Shown here: in pieces, positions 33,351 to 41,722 of the stretch | How positions within the stretch are numbered: position 1 is the stretch's first letter | Layout: every line of letters starts with the position of its first letter | Source: M3007 sp965249785 | GTDB lineage: Bacteria; Bacteroidota; Bacteroidia; Chitinophagales; Saprospiraceae | Direction: 5' to 3' | DNA: 64,000 nucleotides | Assembly (NCBI GenBank): GCA_965249785.1 | Contig: CBDFMU010000055.1 | Location: forward strand, 17,039 to 81,038 | The notes under the pieces: model-generated | What the model was told of the DNA's origin: nothing | Database searches by the model: none | Seen by the model: the letters and a program-made list of their open reading frames with translations, nothing else | Made by a program: the position numbers and the translations under genes

Positions 33351-34208
33351 TTACTGGCCCAGAAAATTCGCCAGCGTACCGACTCGATCAAGTACGATCC
33401 GACCCTGGGCATCTTCGCGTACCGTGACGCATTCGGCTATCGGATCGTGTTCCAGAAAAAAAATGTGCCGCTCGCGCACTGCCGTTGCCAGCATCAGGGC
33501 CTTTTCCCGTAAAGTCTGCAACGGACGAATATCGTAAGCCATTACGTAGGGCATTCCAATATGCCATTGCGAAGGCAAAGCGTCGGCGCAATAGAGTACC
33601 ATACCATGCGGGGTGCGCAGCAGCGGTGCCATCATGGCCTCCGTGTGGCCGTAGAAAAACCGCACGCGAAAACCTGGCACAAAGGCTACGTTTTGGCGTA
33701 CCGGGAGAAACTGCAACCGACCTTGCTCAAACAGCGGAACAAAATTCTCGGGCAAAAACGAGGCTTTTTCGCGCGGGTTAGGGTGGATTGCCCATTCATA
33801 ATGGCGCCGATTGCTCCAATAAACAGCATTGGGAAAGGAGACTTCTACTTCACCTGTGGTTTCGTTTTTCCAAAGCGCGCCCCCACAGTGATCGAAGTGC
33901 AGATGGGTGAGAAAGACATCGGTAATATCTTCCCGCGCCAGTCCAGCGGCAGCCAGCGAGCCAAAAAGCGATTGCGGGCCATGAGGCAAGAAATGAGCGC
34001 GAAAGCGGGCATCTTGCTGGTTGCCCAGGCCAGTATCTATCAATATTTTGCGGTCGCCGGTTTCCACCAGTAAGGCGCGCATGGCCCAGGTGCACAAGTT
34101 TTGTTCGTCAGGTGGGTGCATGGTTGCCCACATTCGGCGCGGTACTACGCCAAACATGGCACCGCCGTCGAGCTTGAAAGAGCCGGTATGTAATGCAGTA
34201 AGTGTCAT
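33351..34208 (-). CDS. MBL-fold metallo-hydrolase
   Basis: 285 residues, no signal peptide. The zinc-binding motif THLHFDHCGG is intact. Further ligands are expected in FFYGHTEAMMAPLL and near MVLYCADALPSQWH, and the C-terminal FFLEHDPIAECV fits the family. The order resembles the AHL-lactonase/AttM-like branch, but that specificity is not established. Preserved ligands suggest an active hydrolase. Confidence 0.85.
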   Translation of the reverse strand: MTLTALHTGSFKLDGGAMFGVVPRRMWATMHPPDEQNLCTWAMRALLVETGDRKILIDTGLGNQQDARFRAHFLPHGPQSLFGSLAAAGLAREDITDVFLTHLHFDHCGGALWKNETTGEVEVSFPNAVYWSNRRHYEWAIHPNPREKASFLPENFVPLFEQGRLQFLPVRQNVAFVPGFRVRFFYGHTEAMMAPLLRTPHGMVLYCADALPSQWHIGMPYVMAYDIRPLQTLREKALMLATAVRERHIFFLEHDPIAECVTVREDAQGRIVLDRVGTLANFLGQ

Positions 34209-34289
34209 TCTTGCCCGCCAAGATAGGAAGTATGGGCAACAAATGGGGGATTTTTGCTATAAGCGGAGTATGTTGCGGATGGCAATTGC

Positions 34290-34297
34290 TACTTTTG
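34290..34297 (+). promoter_or_regulatory. -7 promoter box (TACTTTTG)
   Basis: TACTTTTG matches TAnnTTTG 45 bp upstream of the OmpA/TSP3 gene start at 34342. The nearest TTG (34273-34275) is only 14 bp away, shorter than usual. Confidence 0.45.
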
Positions 34298-34341
34298 TGA
34301 ATTACCTGCTTCTGCGTTTTTTTACTCAATAATCACCCGCC

Positions 34342-36195
34342 ATGCGCTACCTAGCCACACCCGTCTGTTTTCTTATTTTATTGATCCCCAGCCTTTTACC
34401 TGCTCAAAATCCCATCAGACCTTCGTCAGCCAACCAAACTGAAACGCTCTATTTTGCCGATACGGCCCGGATACGGGAAAAAAATCTGGAAATTGGGGTT
34501 TCCTTGGGTCTGGCGCGTTATTTAGGCGACCTCGTGCCTGATCAAAAACCGCTGGATGGCGATCTCACTCCGATGGGTGGCATTTTTCTGCGCCGACACT
34601 TGAGTCCCAACCTGGCTTTTCGCGCTGGAGTACAGGCTGGCCAACTATCCAGTCCAGACTTGGCTTATCCGAATCGCGATTTTTCCTTTAAAACCAACGT
34701 AATGGAGATGTCGCTGCAAGCAGAATGGGATATTTTTGGAAAACGCCGTTTCCGCCAGGTAGATACCGTGGCCTATACGCTGGATCGCTACCAGCAAGTG
34801 GCGATGGTCAACGTGTTTCGCCACTGCCTGCTGCCTTATTTGTTCGTGGGCGGCGGGGCTATTTCGACCAAAGCGAAGGCTACTTTCAATGATGTTGCCG
34901 CAGAAATCCTGCATTTGGAGGAGCAAGTGGCCAAGGACCGACAGACGGGTAGCCAGCGCAAAACGAATTTCGGTATGTTGTTTGGCGGAGGGCTTGATTT
35001 CGATTTGGGTCGCAACTGGCTATTGGGTGGCACGTTCGGGCTGCACACTTCTTTTTCTGATTATCTGGATGGTGTCAGTTTTTCGGGCGGTCCGAAGCAC
35101 TATGACTGGTACTGGTTTGGCGGGTTGCAAGTCAGTTACCGATTGGGCAAAAAAGACCGCGACGGCGACGGTATTTTGGATGCCCAGGATCGTTGCCCCG
35201 ACGTGCCGGGGTCGGGCCGCTCGCGAGGCTGCCCGGACGCGGATCATGATGGCATCGCTGATCGTGACGACGAATGCCCGCATCGTAAAGGCATCATTGC
35301 GCTCAGTGGCTGCCCGGTAAAAGACATGGACAACGACAGTGTGCCGGACGTAGATGATCTTTGTCCAGCAGAGGCTGGGTTAATTTCCCTGCGTGGCTGC
35401 CCCGATCTGGATGCGGATGGCGTGGAAGATCGGGCCGATGAATGCCCCAAAGTAGCGGGCCTGCCGAAATTTCATGGTTGCCCGGACACCGATGGTGATG
35501 GCGTAGAAGACCGCCTGGATTCGTGTAATACAATAGCGGGTTTAGCAAAATTTTATGGCTGCCCGGACACGGATGGCGATGGCCTGGAAGACCGCTACGA
35601 TGCTTGTCCGAAGGACTCCGGCCTAGTGGAATTTTACAAAGGCTGTCCCGTGCGCGACAGTGATGGTGACGGGATAGAAGATAAACTTGATCCTTGCCCG
35701 ACTATTGCTGGTAAATTGGAACACCACGGCTGCCCTGATACGGATGGCGATGGCGTGGAAGACCGTCAGGATATTTGCCCAACGGTGGCTGGGAAAGCAG
35801 ATAATCGGGGCTGCCCGCCAATTGCCAGGAAAGACCAGCAAAAACTGATTCTGGCTATGAAAGCGGTAAAATTCAAAACCGGGCAAGCAATTTTAAAGCC
35901 CGAATCCAGCAAAGTTTTAACTGATATTGCCAAAATAATGGTCAAATATCCTGGCTACTACCTGCAAATGGCGGGTCATACCGACAGCCAGGGCGATGAC
36001 GCTGCTAACTTATTGCTGTCTGAAAAACGTGCTCAGGCGTGTGCCGATTTCCTGACGGAAAAAGGGGTGGCAAAGGAGCGACTATTAGCGACTGGTTTTG
36101 GGGAAACCAAACCGATAGCCAGCAATAAAACGGCTAAGGGGCGCACGTTGAATCGCCGGGTGGAGTTTGATTTAGTTTTTCCGAAAATTAAGTGA
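34342..36195 (+). CDS. OmpA-family outer-membrane protein with thrombospondin type-3 repeats
   Basis: 617 residues. Signal peptide MRYLATPVCFLILLIPSLLPAQ, then an N-terminal beta-barrel-like domain (~40-265, with GGGLDFDLGRNWLLGGTFGLHTSFSDY in part). About nine Asp-rich calcium-binding TSP3-type repeats follow (DRDGDGILDAQDRCPDVPG, DADGVEDRADECPKVAG, DTDGDGVEDRQDICPTVAG), and then a C-terminal OmpA domain (KFKTGQAILKPESSKVL, AGHTDSQGDDAANLLLSEKR, TGFGETKPIASNKTAKG, NRRVEFDL). It is a surface protein linked to peptidoglycan; the repeats act as a calcium-stiffened spacer. The stop codon is only 7 bp from the convergent HNH gene. Confidence 0.92.
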   Translation: MRYLATPVCFLILLIPSLLPAQNPIRPSSANQTETLYFADTARIREKNLEIGVSLGLARYLGDLVPDQKPLDGDLTPMGGIFLRRHLSPNLAFRAGVQAGQLSSPDLAYPNRDFSFKTNVMEMSLQAEWDIFGKRRFRQVDTVAYTLDRYQQVAMVNVFRHCLLPYLFVGGGAISTKAKATFNDVAAEILHLEEQVAKDRQTGSQRKTNFGMLFGGGLDFDLGRNWLLGGTFGLHTSFSDYLDGVSFSGGPKHYDWYWFGGLQVSYRLGKKDRDGDGILDAQDRCPDVPGSGRSRGCPDADHDGIADRDDECPHRKGIIALSGCPVKDMDNDSVPDVDDLCPAEAGLISLRGCPDLDADGVEDRADECPKVAGLPKFHGCPDTDGDGVEDRLDSCNTIAGLAKFYGCPDTDGDGLEDRYDACPKDSGLVEFYKGCPVRDSDGDGIEDKLDPCPTIAGKLEHHGCPDTDGDGVEDRQDICPTVAGKADNRGCPPIARKDQQKLILAMKAVKFKTGQAILKPESSKVLTDIAKIMVKYPGYYLQMAGHTDSQGDDAANLLLSEKRAQACADFLTEKGVAKERLLATGFGETKPIASNKTAKGRTLNRRVEFDLVFPKIK

Positions 36196-36202
36196 ACGCC
36201 AA

Positions 36203-36634
36203 CTATATTAAAAGTGGGGGATGCCCACCAAAAAGCAGCAGGGCTTTTCTATACGATACTAATTTTTCGCGATTCAATCGCAATGCCACAACCGTACTTC
36301 GCCCTGCCGGGGAAAATCCAATAACGAGCGTATAGTCTTCATTCCAAGAGAAATGTTGCGACCAAGTATCAATACGGGGATTAAAAAGCGGCACCTGTAC
36401 TTTTGTAACTGGGTCAAATGCTGATAACTTATTAGATTTCAGCCGATTACATAAAAAGCAGGCATAGGCGAGGTTGTCAGCGTCATCCGTGCCTCCTAAG
36501 TTTATAGGAAGAATGTGATCAAAAGTAAATAAATTGGGAGAATATTTGTCTTGACTTTGGCAATACTCACAGCAGTGATTGGCCCGCAGCATTACTGCCT
36601 CCCGGATGCTGACTGAATAGGCAACCTTAGGCAT
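36203..36634 (-). CDS. HNH endonuclease
   Basis: 143 residues. The HNH core is CCEYCQSQDKYSPNLFTFDH ... NLAYACFLCNRLKSNK: two CxxC zinc pairs, the catalytic His in FDHILP, and the Asn of the CNRLKSNK stretch. It is the short single-domain type found in mobile and accessory contexts. Its start overlaps the end of the upstream partner gene by 8 bp, so the two are translationally coupled. DNA nicking or cleavage is the expected activity; the target is unknown. Confidence 0.88.
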   Translation of the reverse strand: MPKVAYSVSIREAVMLRANHCCEYCQSQDKYSPNLFTFDHILPINLGGTDDADNLAYACFLCNRLKSNKLSAFDPVTKVQVPLFNPRIDTWSQHFSWNEDYTLVIGFSPAGRSTVVALRLNREKLVSYRKALLLFGGHPPLLI

Positions 36635-37016
36635 GGGTAATTGGCTTTATCCCTAATTGCGTCATTAAATCATTCAACGGCATGGAACGCAATTCCGCTA
36701 ATTTTATCAATAAATGCAAGCGTTTTACGGTATAGTTTTCGTAAGCCACCGCCAATTGAAGTGATTCAGCGGCTTCTTTTTCGGTCAACTCTGTGGTTTC
36801 CATTTTCCAGTCCAAAAACTGCAGTCGTTCCCATTTATGGCTAGCAAAACCCTTATTTAGTTGTACCAAAAGCTCCGCTTCTTCCTGGGGAACAGAAGGT
36901 ATGCCACTTCGTTGTACATGCAGAATCGCTATTTTTTTCAAAAGACTTTTAAAGTCTTCTGTTTCCAAACGGGATGCATTATGAAGTATTTCTGATACGG
37001 TGGGTTGTGTATTCAT
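36627..37016 (-). CDS. small helical partner protein of the HNH gene
   Basis: About 129 residues from the ATG at 37016 (the frame is open from 37043). No family name can be given. The sequence is helical and charged: SEILHNASRLETEDFKSLLK, then EEAELLVQLNKGFASHKWER, and LTEKEAAESLQLAVAYENYTVKRL in part. The overlap with the HNH gene implies joint action, for example a binding, targeting or inhibitory subunit; that is inference. It is not a recognisable antitoxin DNA-binding fold. Confidence 0.7.
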   Translation of the reverse strand: MNTQPTVSEILHNASRLETEDFKSLLKKIAILHVQRSGIPSVPQEEAELLVQLNKGFASHKWERLQFLDWKMETTELTEKEAAESLQLAVAYENYTVKRLHLLIKLAELRSMPLNDLMTQLGIKPITHA

Positions 37017-37104
37017 GGCACACAAATTTAAGCCAAAAAACAAATTTTAAAAAATCGTCGACTACAGGCACACATATTACCTACCAGAAGATCAACTTTT
37101 GCTT

Positions 37105-37620
37105 TCAAAAGCCTATTTTTCGTTTCCCTTCTATCTTGTCTTTTTTCAGATCGGCCATGCGGATGGCAGTAACGGCAGCCTCCACGCCTTTGTTTCCATG
37201 GATACCCCCGGCACGTTCCAGTGCTTGTTGCTGATCGTTGGGGGTGAGCAGCCCAAAAATAAATGGCCGTCCGGAAGCGATGCTCATATTCATCAGCCCA
37301 TTGGCTACGGCCTGATTAATGTACTCATGGTGGTTCGTTTCGCCGCGAATAACGCAACCGAGGCAGATCACTGCGTCCGGGCTGTGACGGCTGCTCAATA
37401 GCCGCGCACCCGTGGGCAGCTCGAATGCGCCCGGCACTTGTAACGTATGGATTTTTTCCGGCACTACGCCATGTTTGATCAGCGTGTCGTAACAGCCTTC
37501 GTATAAAGCATGGGTAATAACGGCATTCCATTCCGATACTACAATACCAAAGCTCATTGCCTCGGCATTTGGAACACTGCTTTCATCGTATTCGGAAAGA
37601 TTTTTGAGCGCACTGGCCAT
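37105..37620 (-). CDS. ribH: 6,7-dimethyl-8-ribityllumazine synthase
   Basis: 171 residues, usual length. Family motifs: GIVVSEWNAVITHALYEG, VPGAFELPTGARLL, CLGCVIRGETNHHEYI (catalytic His), PFIFGLLTPNDQQQALERAG and NKGVEAAVTAIRMADL. It condenses the pyrimidinedione with 3,4-dihydroxy-2-butanone 4-phosphate in riboflavin synthesis. No other rib gene is adjacent. A CTCAAC-type repeat lies just upstream of its start. Confidence 0.96.
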   Translation of the reverse strand: MASALKNLSEYDESSVPNAEAMSFGIVVSEWNAVITHALYEGCYDTLIKHGVVPEKIHTLQVPGAFELPTGARLLSSRHSPDAVICLGCVIRGETNHHEYINQAVANGLMNMSIASGRPFIFGLLTPNDQQQALERAGGIHGNKGVEAAVTAIRMADLKKDKIEGKRKIGF

Positions 37621-37647
37621 GTTGGTGGATTAGTTATTGGTTAATAG

Positions 37648-37669
37648 TAGGCGTTGAGAGGTGGAGAAC
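37648..37669. repeat. CTCAAC-type short repeat upstream of ribH
   Basis: TAGGCGTTGAGAGGTGGAG lies 28 bp upstream of the ribH ATG (its complement reads with the gene). It shares its core with 8318-8340, 38589-38627 and 45649-45672. Confidence 0.55.
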
Positions 37670-37687
37670 CCTCCATTTTCACTACAA

Positions 37688-38512
37688 CTACTTCTTTGTT
37701 ATTGTTTTACGCAAGAAACGATAAGCCAGCCCGGTGGTTTTATAGCCGCCTTTTTCATTAGGAGTGCTGTCGGCGATATTCATGATGGATAGTGTATCAT
37801 TCTGGCCACTATATTTGAAGCCGAAGGATTTTTCGGAGCCTTCTTTTTTGGAATTTTTAAGCGTGATGATATCCATTTCGTTGCCCATGAAAAAGCAATC
37901 GCCGCCAATGCACACGCTATAATGGTCATACTCCGGCCATCCCTGAATATTACCTTCGGGTGAAAAATCTACTTTTTGAGTGGCACCTTTGGCCGTTATG
38001 GGCGAAAAAACACCTTTAAAAAGGTGATTATTAACGGCCATTGTAAAAGCCAGATGCCCATCCAGACTGCTGACACTTGATTTCAAAAACTTATCTATTT
38101 GCGTTTTTTGTCCGCTGACCCCGTCGAACATAGTGAAGTACTTGTTGCTCTGCGAATCATAAATCAGAAAGATGGATTTCCCCTGTTTGGCCCCGATCAG
38201 TTCCACAGTATCCTCCGTGATCTTAATTGGCAGCGTCCAGTCTTCCATTCCATTATAACAGTGCACACTGTCCAGCTTGGCCGGATTAAAAACCAGTGCC
38301 AGGGCAAATGGGCGATGCGCACTCGCTTCTGCTTGCAGAATGGAACCATATTGAGCAACACGAGCGCAGAAATCTATCGCGATCCAAGGACCGCCCAGAC
38401 TATTCGTGTTAGCCGCCAGGGTAGGAGGCGCGGTGGTATTGGCGTTGGGGTCATGTTTGCAGGCAACGAGGCTAAGCAGAAGGGCGAAAGGCAGGAGAAA
38501 TCGAGTGTACAT
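37688..38512 (-). CDS. hypothetical lipoprotein
   Basis: About 274 residues from the ATG at 38512, which gives a good lipoprotein signal (MYTRFLLPFALLLSLVAC, Cys18). The mature protein starts with a Thr/Asn/Pro-rich linker, then GGPWIAIDFCARVAQYGS and a mainly beta sequence with CYNGMEDW and CIGGDCFFMG. No family is recognised. Probably anchored in the outer membrane; function unknown. Confidence 0.65.
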   Translation of the reverse strand: MYTRFLLPFALLLSLVACKHDPNANTTAPPTLAANTNSLGGPWIAIDFCARVAQYGSILQAEASAHRPFALALVFNPAKLDSVHCYNGMEDWTLPIKITEDTVELIGAKQGKSIFLIYDSQSNKYFTMFDGVSGQKTQIDKFLKSSVSSLDGHLAFTMAVNNHLFKGVFSPITAKGATQKVDFSPEGNIQGWPEYDHYSVCIGGDCFFMGNEMDIITLKNSKKEGSEKSFGFKYSGQNDTLSIMNIADSTPNEKGGYKTTGLAYRFLRKTITKK

Positions 38513-38588
38513 TGTGGACAATATAAAGTTCAAGATCAAGTGAGGGTTTGACGGGGGATTAATTCGGTGGAGTAAATACATTGTATAG

Positions 38589-38627
38589 TAGGTGTTGAGA
38601 GATGGAGAATGTTGAGGCTGTTGAGAT
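38589..38627. repeat. CTCAAC-type short repeat
   Basis: GTAGGTGTTGAGAGATGGAG followed by AATGTTGAGGCTGTTGAG, upstream of the hypothetical lipoprotein gene; same family as the copies at 21.6 and 37.65 kb. Confidence 0.55.
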
Positions 38628-38655
38628 ATTTTATAGTCAGCACTTCACATTTTAC

Positions 38656-38740
38656 TTTTGAGGATTCGATCAAATACCTGATTATCAAGTGTTTCAATCG
38701 AATACTCAAATACTCGCATCCTCAAGCATTTTAATTTACA
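38656..38740. repeat. 85-bp interspersed repeat, copy 1
   Basis: The unit contains CCTGATTATCAAGT near its centre and TACTCGCATCCTC near its right end, finishing TTTAATTTACA. A second copy with few differences is at 52676-52758. The inner part is an imperfect palindrome centred on TGATTATCA. It lies just downstream (3') of the minus-strand LysM gene, as copy 2 lies 3' of the Oar-like receptor gene. Confidence 0.75.
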
Positions 38741-38761
38741 ATGTAGTAAAGCACTTACCGT

Positions 38762-39676
38762 TTATTTCAAATATTTTAATTTTACAAAGAACTTGGGGTC
38801 TTTCGCGCCAATTTTACGAGCCGCTTCGGGAGAAAGCACTACCTCGATATTGGCTTTATAACCCGCCGGAATTCGCCCGATCACTTTGGCGTACACCGTC
38901 GCATCGTACATCGGATTGGTGACGGCAATGATGGTGCCAACCGCCGCCTCCCGATGCAGCGCGTAGAGGTCGCCTTTTTCTTTGCTGTCTTTTTGCCAAA
39001 AACAAACGCCCTGCGAATCCACTTCCTTACGCTTTTTCTTATCGTCCGTATAACGCTCTTTTAAAGCATTGGAGAGCGAATACTTGTGTACTGGCCGCCA
39101 GCTCACCGGAATCCCAGTAGTAGGCAACCAGCCGACCAAAAGCAATTGACCAGGATGTATATTATTGTCTTTCAATTTATTATGCTTCAATACACTGTCC
39201 ACCGGCATTTCAAAATAACGCTTGCTGATCTGAAACAGGTTGTCCCGATCCTGCACCACGTAATAGATCGGTGTACAGGATTTGGGCGTGTATTTTTCGT
39301 TTTTAAAACGGATAATGGCCCGATTAGGCACCGGAATCACCACGCGCGAGCCAATACGCAGCGTCGGGTCGGTGCCAAAATCAGGGTTACTATCATAGAG
39401 TTCCCCCAGCGTCAGTCCATAAAATCTGGTCAGTGCATACAGCGTTTGGCCAGCTTTGACCGGATGGCCAAGAAATTTCTTGCCATCTTTCACCGTCAGC
39501 ATCAAGGAATCTTTGGGCGTTAATAGCAGCAGCGGCTTTTCTTCGGAAGCCGTTTGCGTTTGCTCCGTCCGATGCTTGCTCAACAGCACCAGCGGTGGTT
39601 TGGCGTCGCTTTGGGCAGCCACATGAACCGACCCAAAAAATGAAACCAGGATGAAAGAGAACAGGATTAAGCGCAT
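38762..39676 (-). CDS. secreted protein with two LysM domains
   Basis: About 304 residues from the ATG at 39676, which yields a signal peptide (MRLILFSFILVSFFGSVHVAAQ); upstream in-frame sequence is unlikely coding because it overlaps the kdsB promoter region. Two LysM domains are visible: HPVKAGQTLYALTRFYGL with RIGSRVVIPV, and YVVQDRDNLFQISKRYFEM with IHPGQLLLVG. The C-terminal ~100 residues (GTIIAVTNPMYDATVYAKVI, NIEVVLSPEAARKIGAKD) resemble a small double-psi/RlpA-like beta domain. A peptidoglycan-binding role is expected. Confidence 0.8.
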   Translation of the reverse strand: MRLILFSFILVSFFGSVHVAAQSDAKPPLVLLSKHRTEQTQTASEEKPLLLLTPKDSLMLTVKDGKKFLGHPVKAGQTLYALTRFYGLTLGELYDSNPDFGTDPTLRIGSRVVIPVPNRAIIRFKNEKYTPKSCTPIYYVVQDRDNLFQISKRYFEMPVDSVLKHNKLKDNNIHPGQLLLVGWLPTTGIPVSWRPVHKYSLSNALKERYTDDKKKRKEVDSQGVCFWQKDSKEKGDLYALHREAAVGTIIAVTNPMYDATVYAKVIGRIPAGYKANIEVVLSPEAARKIGAKDPKFFVKLKYLK

Positions 39677-39785
39677 AGTCTGGGTTTTTGTGAATCTTTC
39701 GGCCGCAAAAGTAGACAGCCCCAACCATTTTGAATCATTCAAAAGGGTTAAAATACTCCTAATCACGCCTTTCACTTTGTTTCTC

Positions 39786-40517
39786 ATGATCCTGGCCGTT
39801 ATTCCCGCTCGTTACGCGTCTACTCGTTTTCCTGGCAAACCCCTGGTGCTGATCGAGGGCAAAACCATGATCCAGCGGGTGTGGGAACAAGTGGCGCAGA
39901 GCAGCCGTGTAACGGAGGCCGTGGTGGCTACCGACGACGAGCGCATTGCGGCGCACGTGGAGGCGTTTGGCGGACGAGTGATGCGTACCCGCAGCGACCA
40001 TCCGAGTGGCACCGACCGTTGTGCAGAAGTGGCGCAATTGTTTCCAAAGGCCGATTTCGTACTCAATATTCAGGGCGACGAGCCTTTTGTACAGCCCCAA
40101 CAGATTGATTTACTGACAGATACGCTTTGTGAAGATGCCGCTTTTTCCATCGCTACGTTGGCTAAACGCATCGAACAGCCGGAAGCACTATTCAACACCA
40201 ACATCGTCAAAGTGGTGTTTGCGGAGAATGGCCGGGCGCTTTATTTCAGTCGGCATCCTATTCCGTTTTTGCGCGGACAGGAGCCGGAAAATTGGCTGAC
40301 GCAATATAATTTTTTCAAACATATTGGCTTGTACGGTTTTCGGCGGGAAACGTTGCTGCAAATCGCCGGACTATCCCCTACCCCGCTGGAACGCGCCGAA
40401 TCGCTGGAACAACTGCGCTGGCTGGAAAATGGCCTCGCCATTCGGGTGGGACAAACGGATTTGGAAACCATCGGCATTGATTTACCGGAGGATTTATTAA
40501 AAATCGGTAAAAGTTGA
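39786..40517 (+). CDS. kdsB: 3-deoxy-manno-octulosonate cytidylyltransferase
   Basis: About 243 residues. Start MILAVIPARYASTRFPGKPL is the nucleotide-binding signature of the family. Further motifs: MIQRVWEQ, VVATDDERI, RSDHPSGTDRCAEVA, NIQGDEPFV, ALYFSRHPIPF, HIGLYGFRRETL and SLEQLRWLENG. It activates KDO as CMP-KDO for lipopolysaccharide inner core. It is divergent from the LysM gene with about 110 bp between the starts. Confidence 0.97.
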   Translation: MILAVIPARYASTRFPGKPLVLIEGKTMIQRVWEQVAQSSRVTEAVVATDDERIAAHVEAFGGRVMRTRSDHPSGTDRCAEVAQLFPKADFVLNIQGDEPFVQPQQIDLLTDTLCEDAAFSIATLAKRIEQPEALFNTNIVKVVFAENGRALYFSRHPIPFLRGQEPENWLTQYNFFKHIGLYGFRRETLLQIAGLSPTPLERAESLEQLRWLENGLAIRVGQTDLETIGIDLPEDLLKIGKS

Positions 40518-40585
40518 AGGTCAGCCTATTATGAATTAATGCTGTTCAAAAAGTTGCTCTATGTAGCCAATATATTATCAATAAA

Positions 40586-41545
40586 TTAACTATTCAACTC
40601 ATTAATAATCAGCTGTTCAAACTCTCCAATTTGACTACTCACCACAGTGGGCAAAGCTTTGGCATTGCGGCCAATCACGGGTCGAAAGCGGGCATTCCAG
40701 GCCACCTCTTCGGCCACGTAAGAGCGCCGCGAGTGCAGGATCTGTTGGTTCGTTTCGTCGGTGCCTCTTATCAGGATCATAAATTCCGCTTTGGATTCCT
40801 GTAAATCTTTGTCCGTAAAGCCATACATCGGGCTTTTGTCATTGAGCGCATGAACGACGGTCCAGGAAAGTGGGAAAAAAGAAATTTTGTCCACCTCCAG
40901 TTCCAGCGGAAAAAAACGGCGAATCAAGCGACCATCATCGTCGGGCTGATTGAGGGCAATAATCATCTTGACTTCGGTCTCGAGCAGTTCACTTTTTCGC
41001 GCATTGGCGATGCGAAACATGAGGGCCTGACCGTCTTTATAGGGCGACACCAGCAACTTTTCGCTAAAAACTATTTTGGCCAATGGTCGGGAAAAACGGC
41101 CATACAATATTCCGGAAATGAGCGCGAAGGCCAGCAAACCAGTGAACGACTCAATCGCAGCCAGTATATTGGCAGACAGACCCACCGGATTGATCCGGCC
41201 ATATCCAACTGTGGTCAAAGTCTGCGTACTAAAAAAATAGGCTTCTGTGAAATCGTGTAGAAAACTGTCCTGCACAATGCCCTGCAAATGAGTAATACCC
41301 GTAACACAATAGAGCAGCGCAAAAATGGCATTGAGCAGCAGATAAGCAGCAAAAACCAGCAGGAAAAAACGCCTCCAGCTCATCCGGATCAGATGATAAT
41401 AAAGGTTATCTCCGGGTTTCATACTTTGGCGGCTCGCATTGAACGAACCATCCGTATTCATCATCCGACCTTCGGTGGTGATGTTTTTGCCGAAGCCTAA
41501 TTCCAGGTCTTTAGTTCGGTTAGATATGTAGCGTAGTAGAGCCAT
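40586..41545 (-). CDS. inward-rectifier (Kir-type) potassium channel
   Basis: 319 residues. Two membrane helices (~58-82 and ~125-150) flank a pore helix and the K+ filter TVGYG (112-116) in STQTLTTVGYGRINP. The C-terminal half is the cytoplasmic Kir beta domain (VSPYKDGQALMFRIANARKS, FFPLELEVDKISFFPLSWT, ESKAEFMILIRGTDETNQQ). It matches bacterial KirBac channels, gated by cytoplasmic ligands or lipids. The upstream gene cry-DASH is divergent. Confidence 0.94.
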   Translation of the reverse strand: MALLRYISNRTKDLELGFGKNITTEGRMMNTDGSFNASRQSMKPGDNLYYHLIRMSWRRFFLLVFAAYLLLNAIFALLYCVTGITHLQGIVQDSFLHDFTEAYFFSTQTLTTVGYGRINPVGLSANILAAIESFTGLLAFALISGILYGRFSRPLAKIVFSEKLLVSPYKDGQALMFRIANARKSELLETEVKMIIALNQPDDDGRLIRRFFPLELEVDKISFFPLSWTVVHALNDKSPMYGFTDKDLQESKAEFMILIRGTDETNQQILHSRRSYVAEEVAWNARFRPVIGRNAKALPTVVSSQIGEFEQLIINELNS

Positions 41546-41722
41546 TATTTTGGGTAAAAATCGTTTTTTTATTAAAAAATATGGGTAAAAACCCGCAAAT
41601 CGCCAAACAAAAGGCTCGTTTAAAAGTTGTAATACCCAACTGGCGCAACCTGCTGCTTTCTGCCAGTCCTCCCACCTTCCCTACGCACTTTTCTTTCCTG
41701 ACCAGCGCATAAACCGCCCTAT

